The notes under the pieces: generated by a model
What the model was told of the DNA's origin: nothing
Seen by the model: only the letters and a program-made list of their open reading frames with translations
Databases searched by the model: none
Source: Chlamydiota bacterium
Lineage (GTDB): Bacteria > Chlamydiota > Chlamydiia > Chlamydiales > Rhabdochlamydiaceae
NCBI GenBank assembly: GCA_013288005.1
Contig: JABDCS010000003.1
Span: 16,666-80,665, forward strand
Length of the DNA stretch: 64,000 nt
Direction: 5' to 3'
Translations under genes and position numbers: made by a program
In this document: positions 26,127-36,196 of the stretch, one piece after another
Position numbering within the stretch: position 1 is the stretch's first letter
Layout of the letters: each line of letters starts with the position of its first letter

Positions 26127-26908
26127 AACCCATCACGGCACTAGCAAGAACAGCTAACTTAACATTGGTAGCATCGACTTATTTATTTCTCTATGTACCG
26201 CTCATCGTTCTTTTAGTATTTTCGTTTAACAGTACGCCCTTTCCTGCACCTTGGACCTCCTTTACATGGAGATGGTATCATGAGCTTTTTTCTTCAGGTC
26301 CTCTCTGGGAAGCATTCCGCAATTCGCTGATTATTGCACTTTCTTCAACCTTTATTAGTATCACAGCTGGTGCTCTCTTAATTTTCTATGCGACGCAAGG
26401 TGGAAGAATTGGAAAAGCTCTTGTTCTTTTTTATGGCAATCTCATTATCCCTGAGGTCGTCTTGGCTGTTAGTTTATTAGGGTTTTTTAGTCTTGCCTCT
26501 ATTCCACTTGGCCTCGCTACATTAATTCTTGCGCATACTCTCCTCGGTCTTGGTTTTGTTATCCCCCTCATTTATGCGCGTTTTCAGGAGTTAGACCATC
26601 GACTACATGAAGCCTCTTTAGTTTTAGGAGCAACTCCACTCCAGACATTTTTTAAAGTAACACTTCCGCTGTTACGACCTACGATGATTACGACTGCTCT
26701 TCTCGTCTTTATTATCTCTTTCGATGATTTTGTCCTTTCTTACTTCTGTGCAGGAAGTAGCGCCCAGACTCTTTCACTTTATATCCTTTCGATGCTTCGC
26801 TCTGGTATCTCTCCCATCGTAAACGCCCTTACAGCCATTTTGCTCATTCTCAGTAGCGCCTTAGTGCTGATTTTCTTCTCTTTACGATCACGAACCAAGC
26901 TCTTTTAA
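26123..26908 (+). CDS. potC: Polyamine ABC transporter permease PotC
   Basis: About 261 residues from the ATG at 26123, which again overlaps the preceding stop as ATGA. Several membrane segments are seen, with the EAA-type loop HEASLVLGATPLQTFFKVTL. It forms the channel with PotB. Confidence 0.9.
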   Translation: MKPITALARTANLTLVASTYLFLYVPLIVLLVFSFNSTPFPAPWTSFTWRWYHELFSSGPLWEAFRNSLIIALSSTFISITAGALLIFYATQGGRIGKALVLFYGNLIIPEVVLAVSLLGFFSLASIPLGLATLILAHTLLGLGFVIPLIYARFQELDHRLHEASLVLGATPLQTFFKVTLPLLRPTMITTALLVFIISFDDFVLSYFCAGSSAQTLSLYILSMLRSGISPIVNALTAILLILSSALVLIFFSLRSRTKLF

Positions 26909-27984
26909 TGCATAAAATAACATTCCGGTTTTTAATCATTACTTTTTGGTGTTCAGTTCTTCTTCTCACTCTCTATGGGCCCAAGATTCGTCAAAAAGAC
27001 TTTCAAGAAAATAGCATCACAGTTTTTACATGGGGCGATATTTTTGACCCCTCGATCATAGAATCTTTTGAGAAAGAAACAGGTATTCGTGTTCACCTCA
27101 ATTACTATTCGGCTAACGAAGAATTGCTGGTAAAACTTAAAGCCACAAAAGCAGAAGGGTACGATCTGATTGTCCCTTCCGATTATGCGGTAAGACTGCT
27201 GCGCAGAGAACAGCTTCTCCAACCGCTCGACAAGTCCAAAATCCATTTTTGGAAGGATCTTAATCCTGTCCTTTTAAACCTTCCCTACGATACAAAAAAC
27301 GCATTCTCTATTCCCTTTTCATGGGAGATTTTCGGTTTTGGTGTGGATAAGGATTATTTCGCCGGACATGAACTCCCAGAAAGTTGGAGATTGATCTTCG
27401 ACAAGAATTTTATCAATTACCGTATTGGTATGGTGAATGATCCTATTGATGCAACAGAATTTGCTTCGATGTATCTCTACGGCCCACAATTCAAAAAGGC
27501 GAATCTTCAGCAGCAAAAAGAGATTACCCATCTTCTAAAAGAGCAACATAAATGGGTTGAAGTTTACGCAAATTTTCGTACCGACTATTTGCTTGCTACC
27601 AAAAACTGTCCCGTGGTTGTTTCCTCCAGCTCCTATATTTGGCGAACTATGCGGCTGGTGCCTTTTGTGCGTTTTGTCATACCGAAGGAGGGCACTTTCA
27701 TTACAATCGAAAATCTATGCATACCTAAAGCCAGTAAGAAACAGGATCTTGTTTATCGATTTATGAATTATCTCTATCGGACAGAATCATCTGCTAAACA
27801 CTTTTCTACTTTTGGCTTTTTTCCGTCGACGATCCATACAGATCAATGGCCCGATCTAGATCCCATGGCCAGTAAACTGATCCATGCTACGCCAGAAGAA
27901 TTTGGTCATTATCGCTTTTTACATGAAGATGACCTTCCCGAAGCTACCCTTAGGAACCTTTGGGTTGAAGTAAAAACGCAGTAA
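26908..27984 (+). CDS. potD: Polyamine-binding periplasmic protein PotD
   Basis: 358 residues, overlapping the potC stop by one base (TAATG). A hydrophobic N-terminal segment (about 6-25) serves as signal or anchor. The binding-protein body has TVFTWGDIFDPSIIESFEKE, GYDLIVPSDYAVRLL, and the interlobe IPFSWEIFGFGVD, as in PotD/PotF. It captures spermidine or putrescine for the importer. An intracellular symbiont would take polyamines from the host. Confidence 0.9.
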   Translation: MHKITFRFLIITFWCSVLLLTLYGPKIRQKDFQENSITVFTWGDIFDPSIIESFEKETGIRVHLNYYSANEELLVKLKATKAEGYDLIVPSDYAVRLLRREQLLQPLDKSKIHFWKDLNPVLLNLPYDTKNAFSIPFSWEIFGFGVDKDYFAGHELPESWRLIFDKNFINYRIGMVNDPIDATEFASMYLYGPQFKKANLQQQKEITHLLKEQHKWVEVYANFRTDYLLATKNCPVVVSSSSYIWRTMRLVPFVRFVIPKEGTFITIENLCIPKASKKQDLVYRFMNYLYRTESSAKHFSTFGFFPSTIHTDQWPDLDPMASKLIHATPEEFGHYRFLHEDDLPEATLRNLWVEVKTQ

Positions 27985-28089
27985 CTCTCGCCTTACAACT
28001 CAAGAGCACTCCCAAAAAAGCATGGGCTACAGCGTATGCTTAGAAGAGTTTAGAGGATCAATTAGTGAAATAGAAAGTAGACTTTTTTA

Positions 28090-28118
28090 GAAAAGAAAAT
28101 GCGCCGCAAGAGCGGCGC
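28090..28118 (-). terminator. Terminator of the fab operon
   Basis: GCGCCGC/GCGGCGC (28101-28107 and 28112-28118) forms a perfect 7-bp GC stem. Read leftward it is followed by ATTTTCTTTTCT. It lies 12 bases after the acpP stop. Confidence 0.8.
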
Positions 28119-28129
28119 GATACAGGAAC

Positions 28130-28381
28130 TTATTTATTGATGTCTTTAGCGTCTTTGCGCTTCTCGATGTAAGTAACAACATCGCCGACAGTTTTAAGTT
28201 TCTCTGCTTCTTCTTCTGAAATTTCAAAATTGAAACGCTCTTCAAAGGTCATTATTAGCTCGGTGAGGTCGAGTGAATCAGCGTTTAAATCCTCTACAAA
28301 AGATTTGTCGAGGGTAACATCCGACGCATCCACGCCGAGCTGTTCCACGACAATATCAATCACTTCTTTTTCAATTGACAT
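28130..28381 (-). CDS. acpP: Acyl carrier protein
   Basis: About 83 residues from [16 protein letters not shown], the start expected for chlamydial ACP; a GTG three codons earlier sits closer to the AAGGAAGG and cannot be excluded. [10 protein letters not shown] holds the serine for 4'-phosphopantetheine. It carries acyl intermediates for FabD, FabH and FabG, encoded just upstream. Confidence 0.93.
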   Translation of the reverse strand: MSIEKEVIDIVVEQLGVDASDVTLDKSFVEDLNADSLDLTELIMTFEERFNFEISEEEAEKLKTVGDVVTYIEKRKDAKDINK

Positions 28382-28494
28382 GGTATTCACGTTCCTTCCT
28401 TATCTTACATACCTAGGTTAAAAAATCTTAAAAAAGGTTTTTTCTAATTAGTTTCACCCGAGAAGCGATAAAACCCTAATTATCCATTACCATT

Positions 28495-29250
28495 TTACAT
28501 CGCCATGCCCCCATCTACAACGATCACCTGCCCTGTTATATAATCCGACATCGGACAGGCAAGAAAAAGCGCTGTATCTGCGATATTGCGAGTTTGACCA
28601 AAGCGTCCCATAGGGATCGTTTGTAAAAGTGTTTCTTTTTGTTTATCGTTTAACACATCGGTCATAGGAGTTTGGATAAATCCGGGAGCGATGCAATTAA
28701 CACTAATATTACGGGAAGCTACCTCTTTAGCGAGCGCTTTGCTAAAACCAATCATTCCAGCTTTAGAAGCGGCATAATTCGTCTGCCCTGCATTGCCAAT
28801 AAGACCTACAACAGAGGAGATGTTAATAATTTTTCCACTTCGCGCTTTCAACATAGGTCGGATGAGTGCTTGGCAAAAGTTGAAGATGGAATTAAGGTTA
28901 GTTTCTAAAACGGCCTGCCATTCGTCCATTGTCATTTTCATCAGAAGAGCATCTCGTGTGATGCCGGCATTATTGACGAGAATGTCGATCTTACCATAAT
29001 CGGCTAAAAGTTTTTCGATCGTTGGCTCTACCCATTTCTTGTCACCCACATTGCCGAGCTCTGTTACAAATTTCTGCTCGGAAGAGCGCCTTACTTCTTC
29101 GAGTTCTTGTAAGACTTGCGCTGCTCTTTCGCTGTTAGTACCAAAAACGATGACATTAGCGCCATGACGGGCAAAATGAAGTGCAATTTCTTTTCCAATT
29201 CCTGCGGTACCACCGGTAACGATCGCTGTCTTCTTATCTAGCAATTGCAT
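28495..29250 (-). CDS. fabG: 3-oxoacyl-ACP reductase
   Basis: 251 residues, a short-chain dehydrogenase: NADP motif TGGTAGIGKEIA, NNAG motif, catalytic Ser in INISSVVG and YAASKAG (YxxxK). It reduces 3-ketoacyl-ACP. It overlaps fabD by 13 bases. Confidence 0.95.
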   Translation of the reverse strand: MQLLDKKTAIVTGGTAGIGKEIALHFARHGANVIVFGTNSERAAQVLQELEEVRRSSEQKFVTELGNVGDKKWVEPTIEKLLADYGKIDILVNNAGITRDALLMKMTMDEWQAVLETNLNSIFNFCQALIRPMLKARSGKIINISSVVGLIGNAGQTNYAASKAGMIGFSKALAKEVASRNISVNCIAPGFIQTPMTDVLNDKQKETLLQTIPMGRFGQTRNIADTALFLACPMSDYITGQVIVVDGGMAM

Positions 29251-30194
29251 ACTACCTCAAAAGCCTTGGCTATAGTCTCTAGGTCCACAACCTTTTCCAT
29301 ACTGAGTAAGTTATCTGTAGGAATACCAATTTTCTTATTCATACCTGTTAATGTCTTACCGCAGCCAATTTCCAAAAAACGGTTAACGCCTGCTGCATCC
29401 ATCGCTCGTATACCCTGTTCCCAGCGGACAGTTCCTGTGACTTGCTCTGTCAAATTTTTTCTGATCTCAGCAAGGGAGCTAACATAGTTCCCTGGTATAT
29501 TCATGACAAGCTCTATTTCACTCTCAGAAAAGTTTGCCTCTTGAATCAAGGGAGCCAAACGTTCTTGCGCCTCAGCCATCAACCCCGAATGAAAAGCACC
29601 TGAAACATCAAGAGGAAGAACTCTTTTTGCCCCTTGAGCTTTTAGGATCTCCGACGCTGCTTCAATCCCCGCTGGGGTACCTGCGATAACTACTTGCCCA
29701 GGGCAATTCAGGTTAGCTACCCAAACTTTATATTGGGTTTGCATAGTCCTAATTGTCTTTTCAATATCATCTGCTTCCATACCCAGAACAACGCGCATTG
29801 TACCTTGATTAGAAGTGCAAGCCTCCTGCATGTAAAGGGCTCTGGCTTTTACCAACTGAAGACAGTCTACAAAATCCATGCGCTGCGAAGCCACTAAGGC
29901 CGTGTATTCCCCTAAACTTAAGCCCGCGCATACTTGAGGAATGCACGTAGGGATCTGCTGTTGTAGTAAACGGAGAAGAGCCACACTGAGTACAAAGATC
30001 GCCAGTTGGCTATTTTTTGTCTGTGTAAGCGCGTCCGCTGGTCCCTGTAAAATCAGATCGCTCAAGTTCTGTGATAGGCAGTCATCGGCCTCATCAAAGA
30101 TCTCTCGAACGAGAGGAAAAGCTTGGTAAAAGTCGCGGCCCATTCCGACATACTGAGCTCCTTGCCCAGGAAAAAGAAACGCCCATTTCATCAC
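29238..30194 (-). CDS. fabD: Malonyl-CoA:ACP transacylase
   Basis: 318 residues with FPGQGAQYVGMG at the N-terminus, the nucleophile GLSLGEYTAL and the catalytic His in SGAFHSGLM. It loads malonyl groups onto ACP. It overlaps fabH by 4 bases and fabG by 13, so the order is fabH-fabD-fabG-acpP. Confidence 0.95.
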   Translation of the reverse strand: MMKWAFLFPGQGAQYVGMGRDFYQAFPLVREIFDEADDCLSQNLSDLILQGPADALTQTKNSQLAIFVLSVALLRLLQQQIPTCIPQVCAGLSLGEYTALVASQRMDFVDCLQLVKARALYMQEACTSNQGTMRVVLGMEADDIEKTIRTMQTQYKVWVANLNCPGQVVIAGTPAGIEAASEILKAQGAKRVLPLDVSGAFHSGLMAEAQERLAPLIQEANFSESEIELVMNIPGNYVSSLAEIRKNLTEQVTGTVRWEQGIRAMDAAGVNRFLEIGCGKTLTGMNKKIGIPTDNLLSMEKVVDLETIAKAFEVVCNC

Positions 30195-31204
30195 GTATTT
30201 TCCTTACTTGAGAAGGTTAAAACGGATGCCCCCCATGTAAAACCAGCTCCAAATGCAGCTAATAGGATGGGCTCGCCAGGGGCTACCTCTTTTTCTTTGC
30301 GGAATTCATCAAGTGCAATTCCGAGAGAAGACGCTGAAGTATTTCCGTATTTATGAAGAGTGATAAAAACTTTTTCCATACTGACATTGAAACGTTTAGC
30401 TAGAGCTTCGATGATGCGCATATTGGCTTGGTGAGGAATTAGCCATGCCGCGTGTTCTTCGTCAAACCCTGCCTTGCTCAAACTCTCTTTGCAGGCTCCT
30501 TCCATACGTCGCACTGCATGCTTAAAAACTTCTTTACCTTCCATGCGGATATAATGGAGGTCGTCAGCCACAGTTTGCGCAGTAGCAGGATGACGGGATC
30601 CACCACCCGGTAAAATTAAGAGTTGACCTTGTTCTCCATCGGCTCCCAAACTCACATCATGAATGAGCAATCCAGCACCCTCGGAACGAACAATACATGC
30701 ACCGGCCCCATCTCCAAATAACACGCAGGTATTTCGGTCTTTATAATTGGTGATAGAGGAGAGTTTTTCTGCTGCAATGAGAAGTACTGTACGATACATT
30801 CCTGCTTCGACTAGACCTTTGGCTAAAGAAAGTCCATAAAGGAAGCCCGTACAAGCCGCCTGAATATCCATGGCTGCAGCCCGAGAAGCGCCGAGAAGGG
30901 ACTGTATCATGCAGGCTGTACTAGGGATAATATAATCAGGTGTTAAGGTAGCAACGATAATGAGGTCAATCTCATCAGAGGTAATCCCGGCCTTTTTCAT
31001 GGCATCTTGAGCTGCTTTAAACCCAAGATCAGAAGTAAACTCATCCTTAGCGGCGATTCTACGTTCCTTCATGCCTGTACGCGTCGAAATCCACTCATCC
31101 GAAGTCTCGACTATTTTTTCGAGATCCTGATTAGTTAATACCCGTTCAGGTAAGTAAGAACCGGTGGCCACAATACGGGCTTTTCTAGGAGAGAACCCAT
31201 TCAT
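30191..31204 (-). CDS. fabH: 3-oxoacyl-ACP synthase III
   Basis: 337 residues with the Cys-His-Asn triad in DIQAACTGFLYG, LIPHQANMRI and KYGNTSASS. It starts fatty acid chains from an acyl-CoA and malonyl-ACP. It is the first gene of the fab operon and is transcribed away from recR, as in Chlamydia. Confidence 0.95.
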   Translation of the reverse strand: MNGFSPRKARIVATGSYLPERVLTNQDLEKIVETSDEWISTRTGMKERRIAAKDEFTSDLGFKAAQDAMKKAGITSDEIDLIIVATLTPDYIIPSTACMIQSLLGASRAAAMDIQAACTGFLYGLSLAKGLVEAGMYRTVLLIAAEKLSSITNYKDRNTCVLFGDGAGACIVRSEGAGLLIHDVSLGADGEQGQLLILPGGGSRHPATAQTVADDLHYIRMEGKEVFKHAVRRMEGACKESLSKAGFDEEHAAWLIPHQANMRIIEALAKRFNVSMEKVFITLHKYGNTSASSLGIALDEFRKEKEVAPGEPILLAAFGAGFTWGASVLTFSSKENT

Positions 31205-31330
31205 GATTTAGCAATAAAATTTTGATTTAAACCTGTTACGATTTTAACGGAGTTTGTGAAAAAACGAAAGCCTAATTTCCCCTATTCACATATGATGTGA
31301 AAGATGTCGTAATAGACAACCCAAATTTTT

Positions 31331-31933
31331 ATGACTAAACTCCCTACACATATTTCCGTTCTTATCGCCCTTTTAAAGAAGCTACCTGGCGTCGGCAGCC
31401 GCACAGCTGAGCGGTTTGCGTTCCATCTTTTAGAATGGCCTGAGAAGGATATTGAAGATTTAGCTTCACACATTCGCTTCATTAAAGAAAAAAGTAAAAC
31501 CTGCGAAGAATGCAGTTGTCTTATGGAAGGAGACAAATGTTTTTTTTGCGATTCCCCCTTAAGAGATACGCAGCAAATGTGCATTGTCTCCTCCCCCAAA
31601 GATGTTTTTGCTCTCGAAGATACGGCTGCTTACCGGGGGCTTTATCATGTTATCGGAGGGCTTTTATCACCTCTTGAAAGACGAGGCACTCAAACACTTG
31701 ATTTAGAAAGGCTCATGCAGAGAATAATAAAGTTGCAGATTAAAGAAGTGGTGATCGCGCTTGATTCAACTTTAGAAGGTGATGCGACTTCTCTTTATCT
31801 CAAGCAACATATTGAACAGATGGGCAGTGTACGGGTTTCTCGTTTAGCTCATGGCATCCCCCTCAACAGCACGCTAGATTTTATCGATGGTGGAACATTG
31901 GTTAAAGCGCTGCATGGAAGACAGATTCTCTAA
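31331..31933 (+). CDS. recR: Recombination mediator RecR
   Basis: 200 residues. N-terminal helix-hairpin-helix LKKLPGVGSRTAERFAFHLL, zinc finger C-x2-C...C-x2-C (CEECSCLMEGDKCFFC), then a TOPRIM domain (YHVIGGLLSPLERRG, VVIALDSTLEGDATSLYL). It works with RecO/RecF at single-strand gaps. Confidence 0.95.
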   Translation: MTKLPTHISVLIALLKKLPGVGSRTAERFAFHLLEWPEKDIEDLASHIRFIKEKSKTCEECSCLMEGDKCFFCDSPLRDTQQMCIVSSPKDVFALEDTAAYRGLYHVIGGLLSPLERRGTQTLDLERLMQRIIKLQIKEVVIALDSTLEGDATSLYLKQHIEQMGSVRVSRLAHGIPLNSTLDFIDGGTLVKALHGRQIL

Positions 31934-32117
31934 AATGCGATGAAATATTCTTGTGACAGGCCCTTATCAGCCTATCTATTTAATTTTTGGAATATTTATA
32001 AGTCACATCCCTTAATTTTGTATCATTCACACTCCTCTCTAATTCCTTGCGGTTTTTCATTTTGTTTGTTTATCCTGGCTGATCCTGAATTACGAATTCT
32101 GAGAGCAGGAAGTCTTC

Positions 32118-34493
32118 ATGAATAAACGACTGTTTCGCTGGCTCTCGCTGGCTTTTTTTACATGTGGAAGCCTTCCGCATTACGCACACGCATCCTACTA
32201 CCCAACTATTGAGGCTTTCGAGCAAAAGCGCATCGCTGGGATCGACGTTAACGTTCATAATCTTCCTGCTGGATCAACTTTTGATCAAAACGCTGTCTTA
32301 ACCAAGTTAAAGACAAAATCGGGAGATCCATTTTCTCAAGCGACCTTTGATAGTGATCTGAAGGCACTTTCAGAAGAGTACGATCGTGTTGAACCAGCTA
32401 TTGATGTTCGTCATGGTGAACTTTATATTCAAATTTCCGTTTGGCCCAGACCTAAGATCCGCGATATTGAGTGGCGGGGCAACCAATTCATTAGCACTAA
32501 GACCTTGCGTAAAGAATTAGGAATAAAACCCGGTGCCGTTTTTAAACGACCTAAATTCAACGCTGCTTTCAATAAACTAAAAGAGTACTACATCAAGAAG
32601 GGCTTTTTCGAGGCCCAATTAGAATATTCTGTGACTCTCGACTCCAAGACCAACAAAGCAGATATCGTGATAGAGGTCCGTGAAGGCCGTGCAGGGATTG
32701 TTGACGATATCATCTTTGAAGGCTTTTCCAAAGAAGAAGAGACCCAGCTTCTCGAAGAGATTTACACCAAAAAATATAGTTTCTTTACGAGCTGGATGAG
32801 TGGTCACGGAAAACTCAACGAAGAAGCCGTCGAGCAAGATAAACTCATCATTACCGAGTTCTTGCAAAATAAAGGTTATGCGGATGCGATTGTTTCTTTA
32901 AGTATTGACGATGCTAAGACACCTGGAAAAATCGTTATTATTCTTAGTGCGGATCGCGGGCAGCTTTACCACTTTGGCCGTCTTACCTTCCAAGGCAATC
33001 ATCTTTTTACGAACCAAGAAATTGAATCTCGCTTTCTCGTTCGTCCAGACGAAATTTATTCGCCTGAAAAACTCCGGGACACTGCCCAGTCTATCAAAGA
33101 TCTTTACGGCAGAAAAGGCTACATCGAAACGATCGTCGACTATGACGTGCAACTTGTACAAGACGAACCTCTGTACAATGTAAATTTCATGATTGAGGAA
33201 GGCGGTGCATATAAGATTGGTCTTATTCGCATCCTAGGCAATGTACAGACAGAAGATTACGTTATCCTACGAGAATCCCTTCTTGTTCCAGGAGAAACTT
33301 TTGATTCGGCCAAGTTAAAAGCGACCCAGATGCGGCTGGAAAACATTGGTTATTTCAAAAAGGTCAATGTCTATGCAGTCCGTTCTCAAGAAGACGATTC
33401 TCTAGGGGAAAGTTATCGTGACGTCTTTATTGAAGTTGAAGAGACGACAACCGGAAGTATCAGTGCTTTTGCAGGCTTCAGCACCCAAGAAAGTGTCTTC
33501 GGAGGTTTAGAACTCAGCGAAAGCAATTTCAACTATAAAGGCATCCCTTATCTCTTCTCAAGAGGGCTAAGCAGCTTACGTGGTGGTGGAGAATTTCTCC
33601 ATATTAGGGCCAATATCGGTAAAAAGCAGACCAGCTATACCTTAACATGGATGACCCCTTATTTCCGAGATTCTCTTTGGCGCGTAGGTTTTGATCTCAC
33701 ACGCACGCACAGTACGCTGCAATCTAACCATTATATCGTCAATACTACTGGCGGTAGCTTCTTTGCTACTTATCCCGTCACCAATCTTTGGTCATTCACC
33801 GCGCGCTATCGTCTTCGTCACGATCAATCCAAACCCACACGTGGTGCCGATACAGAAGAAAAATCCCCAGAATCTGGTATTCGAGCAACTGGTTATGTAT
33901 CGGCTATTAGCGGATCCATGGCTTTCGACTCTACAGACAGAATCATTAAGCCCCACAATGGTTTTCGCTCGCTCATCGAAGGCGAATACGCCGGCATTGG
34001 CGGGGACTACTATTTTGGGCGCTTAGCATACCTCAATACCTACTATTCGGAGCTATGGTCACACGGAATAATGAAATATCGTTTTGACTTACGTTTTATT
34101 GCCCCCCTCTTTAAAACTAGCCACTTTGACGAAATCCCTCCTGCTGAGAGATTCTTCCTAGGGGGTGAAGGCTCGGTGCGTGGTTATCGCCCTTTTGATC
34201 TTGGATCCCACTTTAACAATGGAGACCCTAAAGGCGGTATCTCTTCATCGGTTGTTTCGATCGAGTATCTACATGAAATATTGAAAATTTTGGATGGATT
34301 TGTTTTTGCTGATGCAGGTAGCATCTCGGTTGATCGCTTTAGCTTGGGAACTTACCGATTGAGCTGGGGTTTCGGCGTACGCATAGAAGTTATGAATCGC
34401 GTCCCGATAACTCTAGGCATGGGTTTTCCTGTAAACCCAGCAAGTAAGAGCGAAGTGCAAAAATTTTATTTCTCAATGGGCGGACAGTTTTAA
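32118..34493 (+). CDS. bamA: Outer-membrane assembly factor BamA
   Basis: 791 residues: signal peptide, five POTRA repeats (about 40-430), then a 16-strand barrel with the loop-6 signature GGEGSVRGYRPFDLG and a C-terminal strand ending in GGQF with a terminal Phe. It inserts barrel proteins, including the autotransporter further on, into the outer membrane. It is followed by skp and lpxD. Confidence 0.95.
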   Translation: MNKRLFRWLSLAFFTCGSLPHYAHASYYPTIEAFEQKRIAGIDVNVHNLPAGSTFDQNAVLTKLKTKSGDPFSQATFDSDLKALSEEYDRVEPAIDVRHGELYIQISVWPRPKIRDIEWRGNQFISTKTLRKELGIKPGAVFKRPKFNAAFNKLKEYYIKKGFFEAQLEYSVTLDSKTNKADIVIEVREGRAGIVDDIIFEGFSKEEETQLLEEIYTKKYSFFTSWMSGHGKLNEEAVEQDKLIITEFLQNKGYADAIVSLSIDDAKTPGKIVIILSADRGQLYHFGRLTFQGNHLFTNQEIESRFLVRPDEIYSPEKLRDTAQSIKDLYGRKGYIETIVDYDVQLVQDEPLYNVNFMIEEGGAYKIGLIRILGNVQTEDYVILRESLLVPGETFDSAKLKATQMRLENIGYFKKVNVYAVRSQEDDSLGESYRDVFIEVEETTTGSISAFAGFSTQESVFGGLELSESNFNYKGIPYLFSRGLSSLRGGGEFLHIRANIGKKQTSYTLTWMTPYFRDSLWRVGFDLTRTHSTLQSNHYIVNTTGGSFFATYPVTNLWSFTARYRLRHDQSKPTRGADTEEKSPESGIRATGYVSAISGSMAFDSTDRIIKPHNGFRSLIEGEYAGIGGDYYFGRLAYLNTYYSELWSHGIMKYRFDLRFIAPLFKTSHFDEIPPAERFFLGGEGSVRGYRPFDLGSHFNNGDPKGGISSSVVSIEYLHEILKILDGFVFADAGSISVDRFSLGTYRLSWGFGVRIEVMNRVPITLGMGFPVNPASKSEVQKFYFSMGGQF

Positions 34494-34522
34494 CCATAAC
34501 TTCTATTTTTAAGGGTGAACCA

Positions 34523-35098
34523 ATGAAAAAAAAGTTTTTCTTAGCTGCTGCTTTAACAGCTGCTTTATCGGCACAATCATTTGCTGCTGATACACAAGTA
34601 GGTATTGTTAACTTTGCCTCCTGCATGACAGACTCTAAATTGGGCAAACAAGAACAAGCCAATTTTGAAAATCTAAAAAAGCAGATGACCACTCTTCTTG
34701 AAGACACCGATAAACAAGTGAAAGAACTCACCGACAAGTTCAATGATCAAGAATATTTAGATGGACTCTCTCCAGACGCAGAAAAAGAACTAAAAAACAA
34801 ATTCCAAGCATTAAATGAAGACTTACAACGCTACCAGAATCAGTACTACCAAGTCATGAACCAAGCCAATGTACGCGTAATCCAAGTGATGAGCAACTCC
34901 ATTAGCGAGGCCTCTGAAAAAGTAGCAAAAGCAAAAAAACTGGGCATGGTTGTCAATAAAGAAGCCTGCTTTTTCTATTCCACTGGTTTAGAAGTAACAC
35001 CCGACGTCATCGCAGAAATGGATAGAGTTTTTGAGACTTCAGAAGGAAAAAAAACCTCCGCTGATAAAAAAACACACGACGTTTCTGATAAAAAATGA
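34523..35098 (+). CDS. skp: Periplasmic chaperone Skp/OmpH
   Basis: 191 residues with a signal peptide (KKKFFLAAALTAALSAQSFA) and a long helical, charged middle region (about 45-140) forming the tentacle of the family. It holds unfolded outer-membrane proteins for BamA. The C-terminus adds a Lys-rich tail (KKTSADKKTH) longer than usual. Its stop overlaps the lpxD start. Confidence 0.88.
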   Translation: MKKKFFLAAALTAALSAQSFAADTQVGIVNFASCMTDSKLGKQEQANFENLKKQMTTLLEDTDKQVKELTDKFNDQEYLDGLSPDAEKELKNKFQALNEDLQRYQNQYYQVMNQANVRVIQVMSNSISEASEKVAKAKKLGMVVNKEACFFYSTGLEVTPDVIAEMDRVFETSEGKKTSADKKTHDVSDKK

Positions 35099-36135
35099 TG
35101 ATCCAGTTTACTCTAGCTGAGCTTGCGGAACTAACTAGAGCTCAGCTAGTGGGCAATCCCGATCAGCGTATTAAAGGTGTTGATGCTTTAGATACAGCAA
35201 GCATTGATGATGCCTCTTTTCTAGCCAATTCACGCTACAAAGAACATATGAAGGCCTCGCGCGCAGGAGTTATCTGCGTCGATAAGAATTGCGATCTCAT
35301 TCCCCAAAGAAATTTTCTTATTTCTTCTAATCCCTCGCAGACCTTCCAGATAATTGCAGAAGCTATAATGGGAGAGCAAGCAGCGTCTACAGGCTTTACT
35401 GGCATTCATCCTACAGCTGTGATTCACCCAGATGCTTGTGTTGCCCCAAGCGCCCAGATTGGACCCTACGTCGTTATTGATCGCGGAACGACGGTTGCAG
35501 CAGGCGCAAAACTTATGGCTCACGTCAGCATTGGTGCAGGCTGCGACATAGGTGAAGATTGCATTCTTTATCCACATGCTGTTGTGCGCGAAAGGTGTGT
35601 TCTCGGGAAACGAGTAATACTCCAACCGGGTGCAATAATCGGATCTTGTGGTTTTGGTTACATCACCGATTCTTCTGGCTATCATCAAAAGTTAGAACAA
35701 TTGGGAAATGTGATTCTTGATGATGATGTGGAAGTTGGCGCCAATACAACCATTGACCGCGCTCGCTTCAAGACAACTCGTATTCATAAGGGAACAAAAA
35801 TCGATAACCTTGTACAAGTCGGCCATAATGTTGAATTGGGCAAAGATAATTTGATTGTTTCACAGACAGGTATTGCAGGATCTACAAAAACAGGCCGTCA
35901 CGTTGTTATGGGTGGCCAAGTGGGTGTAGTGGGTCATGTAGAAATAGGAGATAATGTCATCATAGCCTCTCGAGGCGGTGTTAGCAAAGACATCAAAACT
36001 TCTGGCAAATTCAATGGAAGCCCAGTTATACCTCTAACAGACTATAACCGCCAACAAGTGCATTTGCGCAAAATCGCAACCTACGCCCAAAAAATTAAAG
36101 AGCTAGAAGAAAGAATCGCACGCCTTGAAAAATAA
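35095..36135 (+). CDS. lpxD: UDP-3-O-acylglucosamine N-acyltransferase
   Basis: 346 residues: N-terminal uridine-binding domain, a left-handed beta-helix from about 100 (GPYVVIDRGTTVAAGAKLMA, VGANTTIDRARF, VQVGHNVELG with the catalytic His) and a C-terminal coiled helix. It adds the second acyl chain in lipid A synthesis. Two adjacent ATGs (35095, 35098) are possible; the first gives the ATGA overlap with skp. Confidence 0.94.
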   Translation: MMIQFTLAELAELTRAQLVGNPDQRIKGVDALDTASIDDASFLANSRYKEHMKASRAGVICVDKNCDLIPQRNFLISSNPSQTFQIIAEAIMGEQAASTGFTGIHPTAVIHPDACVAPSAQIGPYVVIDRGTTVAAGAKLMAHVSIGAGCDIGEDCILYPHAVVRERCVLGKRVILQPGAIIGSCGFGYITDSSGYHQKLEQLGNVILDDDVEVGANTTIDRARFKTTRIHKGTKIDNLVQVGHNVELGKDNLIVSQTGIAGSTKTGRHVVMGGQVGVVGHVEIGDNVIIASRGGVSKDIKTSGKFNGSPVIPLTDYNRQQVHLRKIATYAQKIKELEERIARLEK

Positions 36136-36196
36136 GAGTACCTCTTAAAGTCCGGGCTCCCTGCTAAATCTTCAGATATGTCTCTCAATTGTCATC

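Noticed and set aside
24178..27984. ABC genes as an exporter for the modified peptide
   Set aside because: The set is an importer with a binding protein (potABCD), with two permeases and EAA loops.
28130..31204. FabH/FabD/FabG/ACP as a polyketide or fatty-acid-peptide cluster
   Set aside because: These are single-domain type II fatty acid synthesis genes in the standard chlamydial order next to recR.
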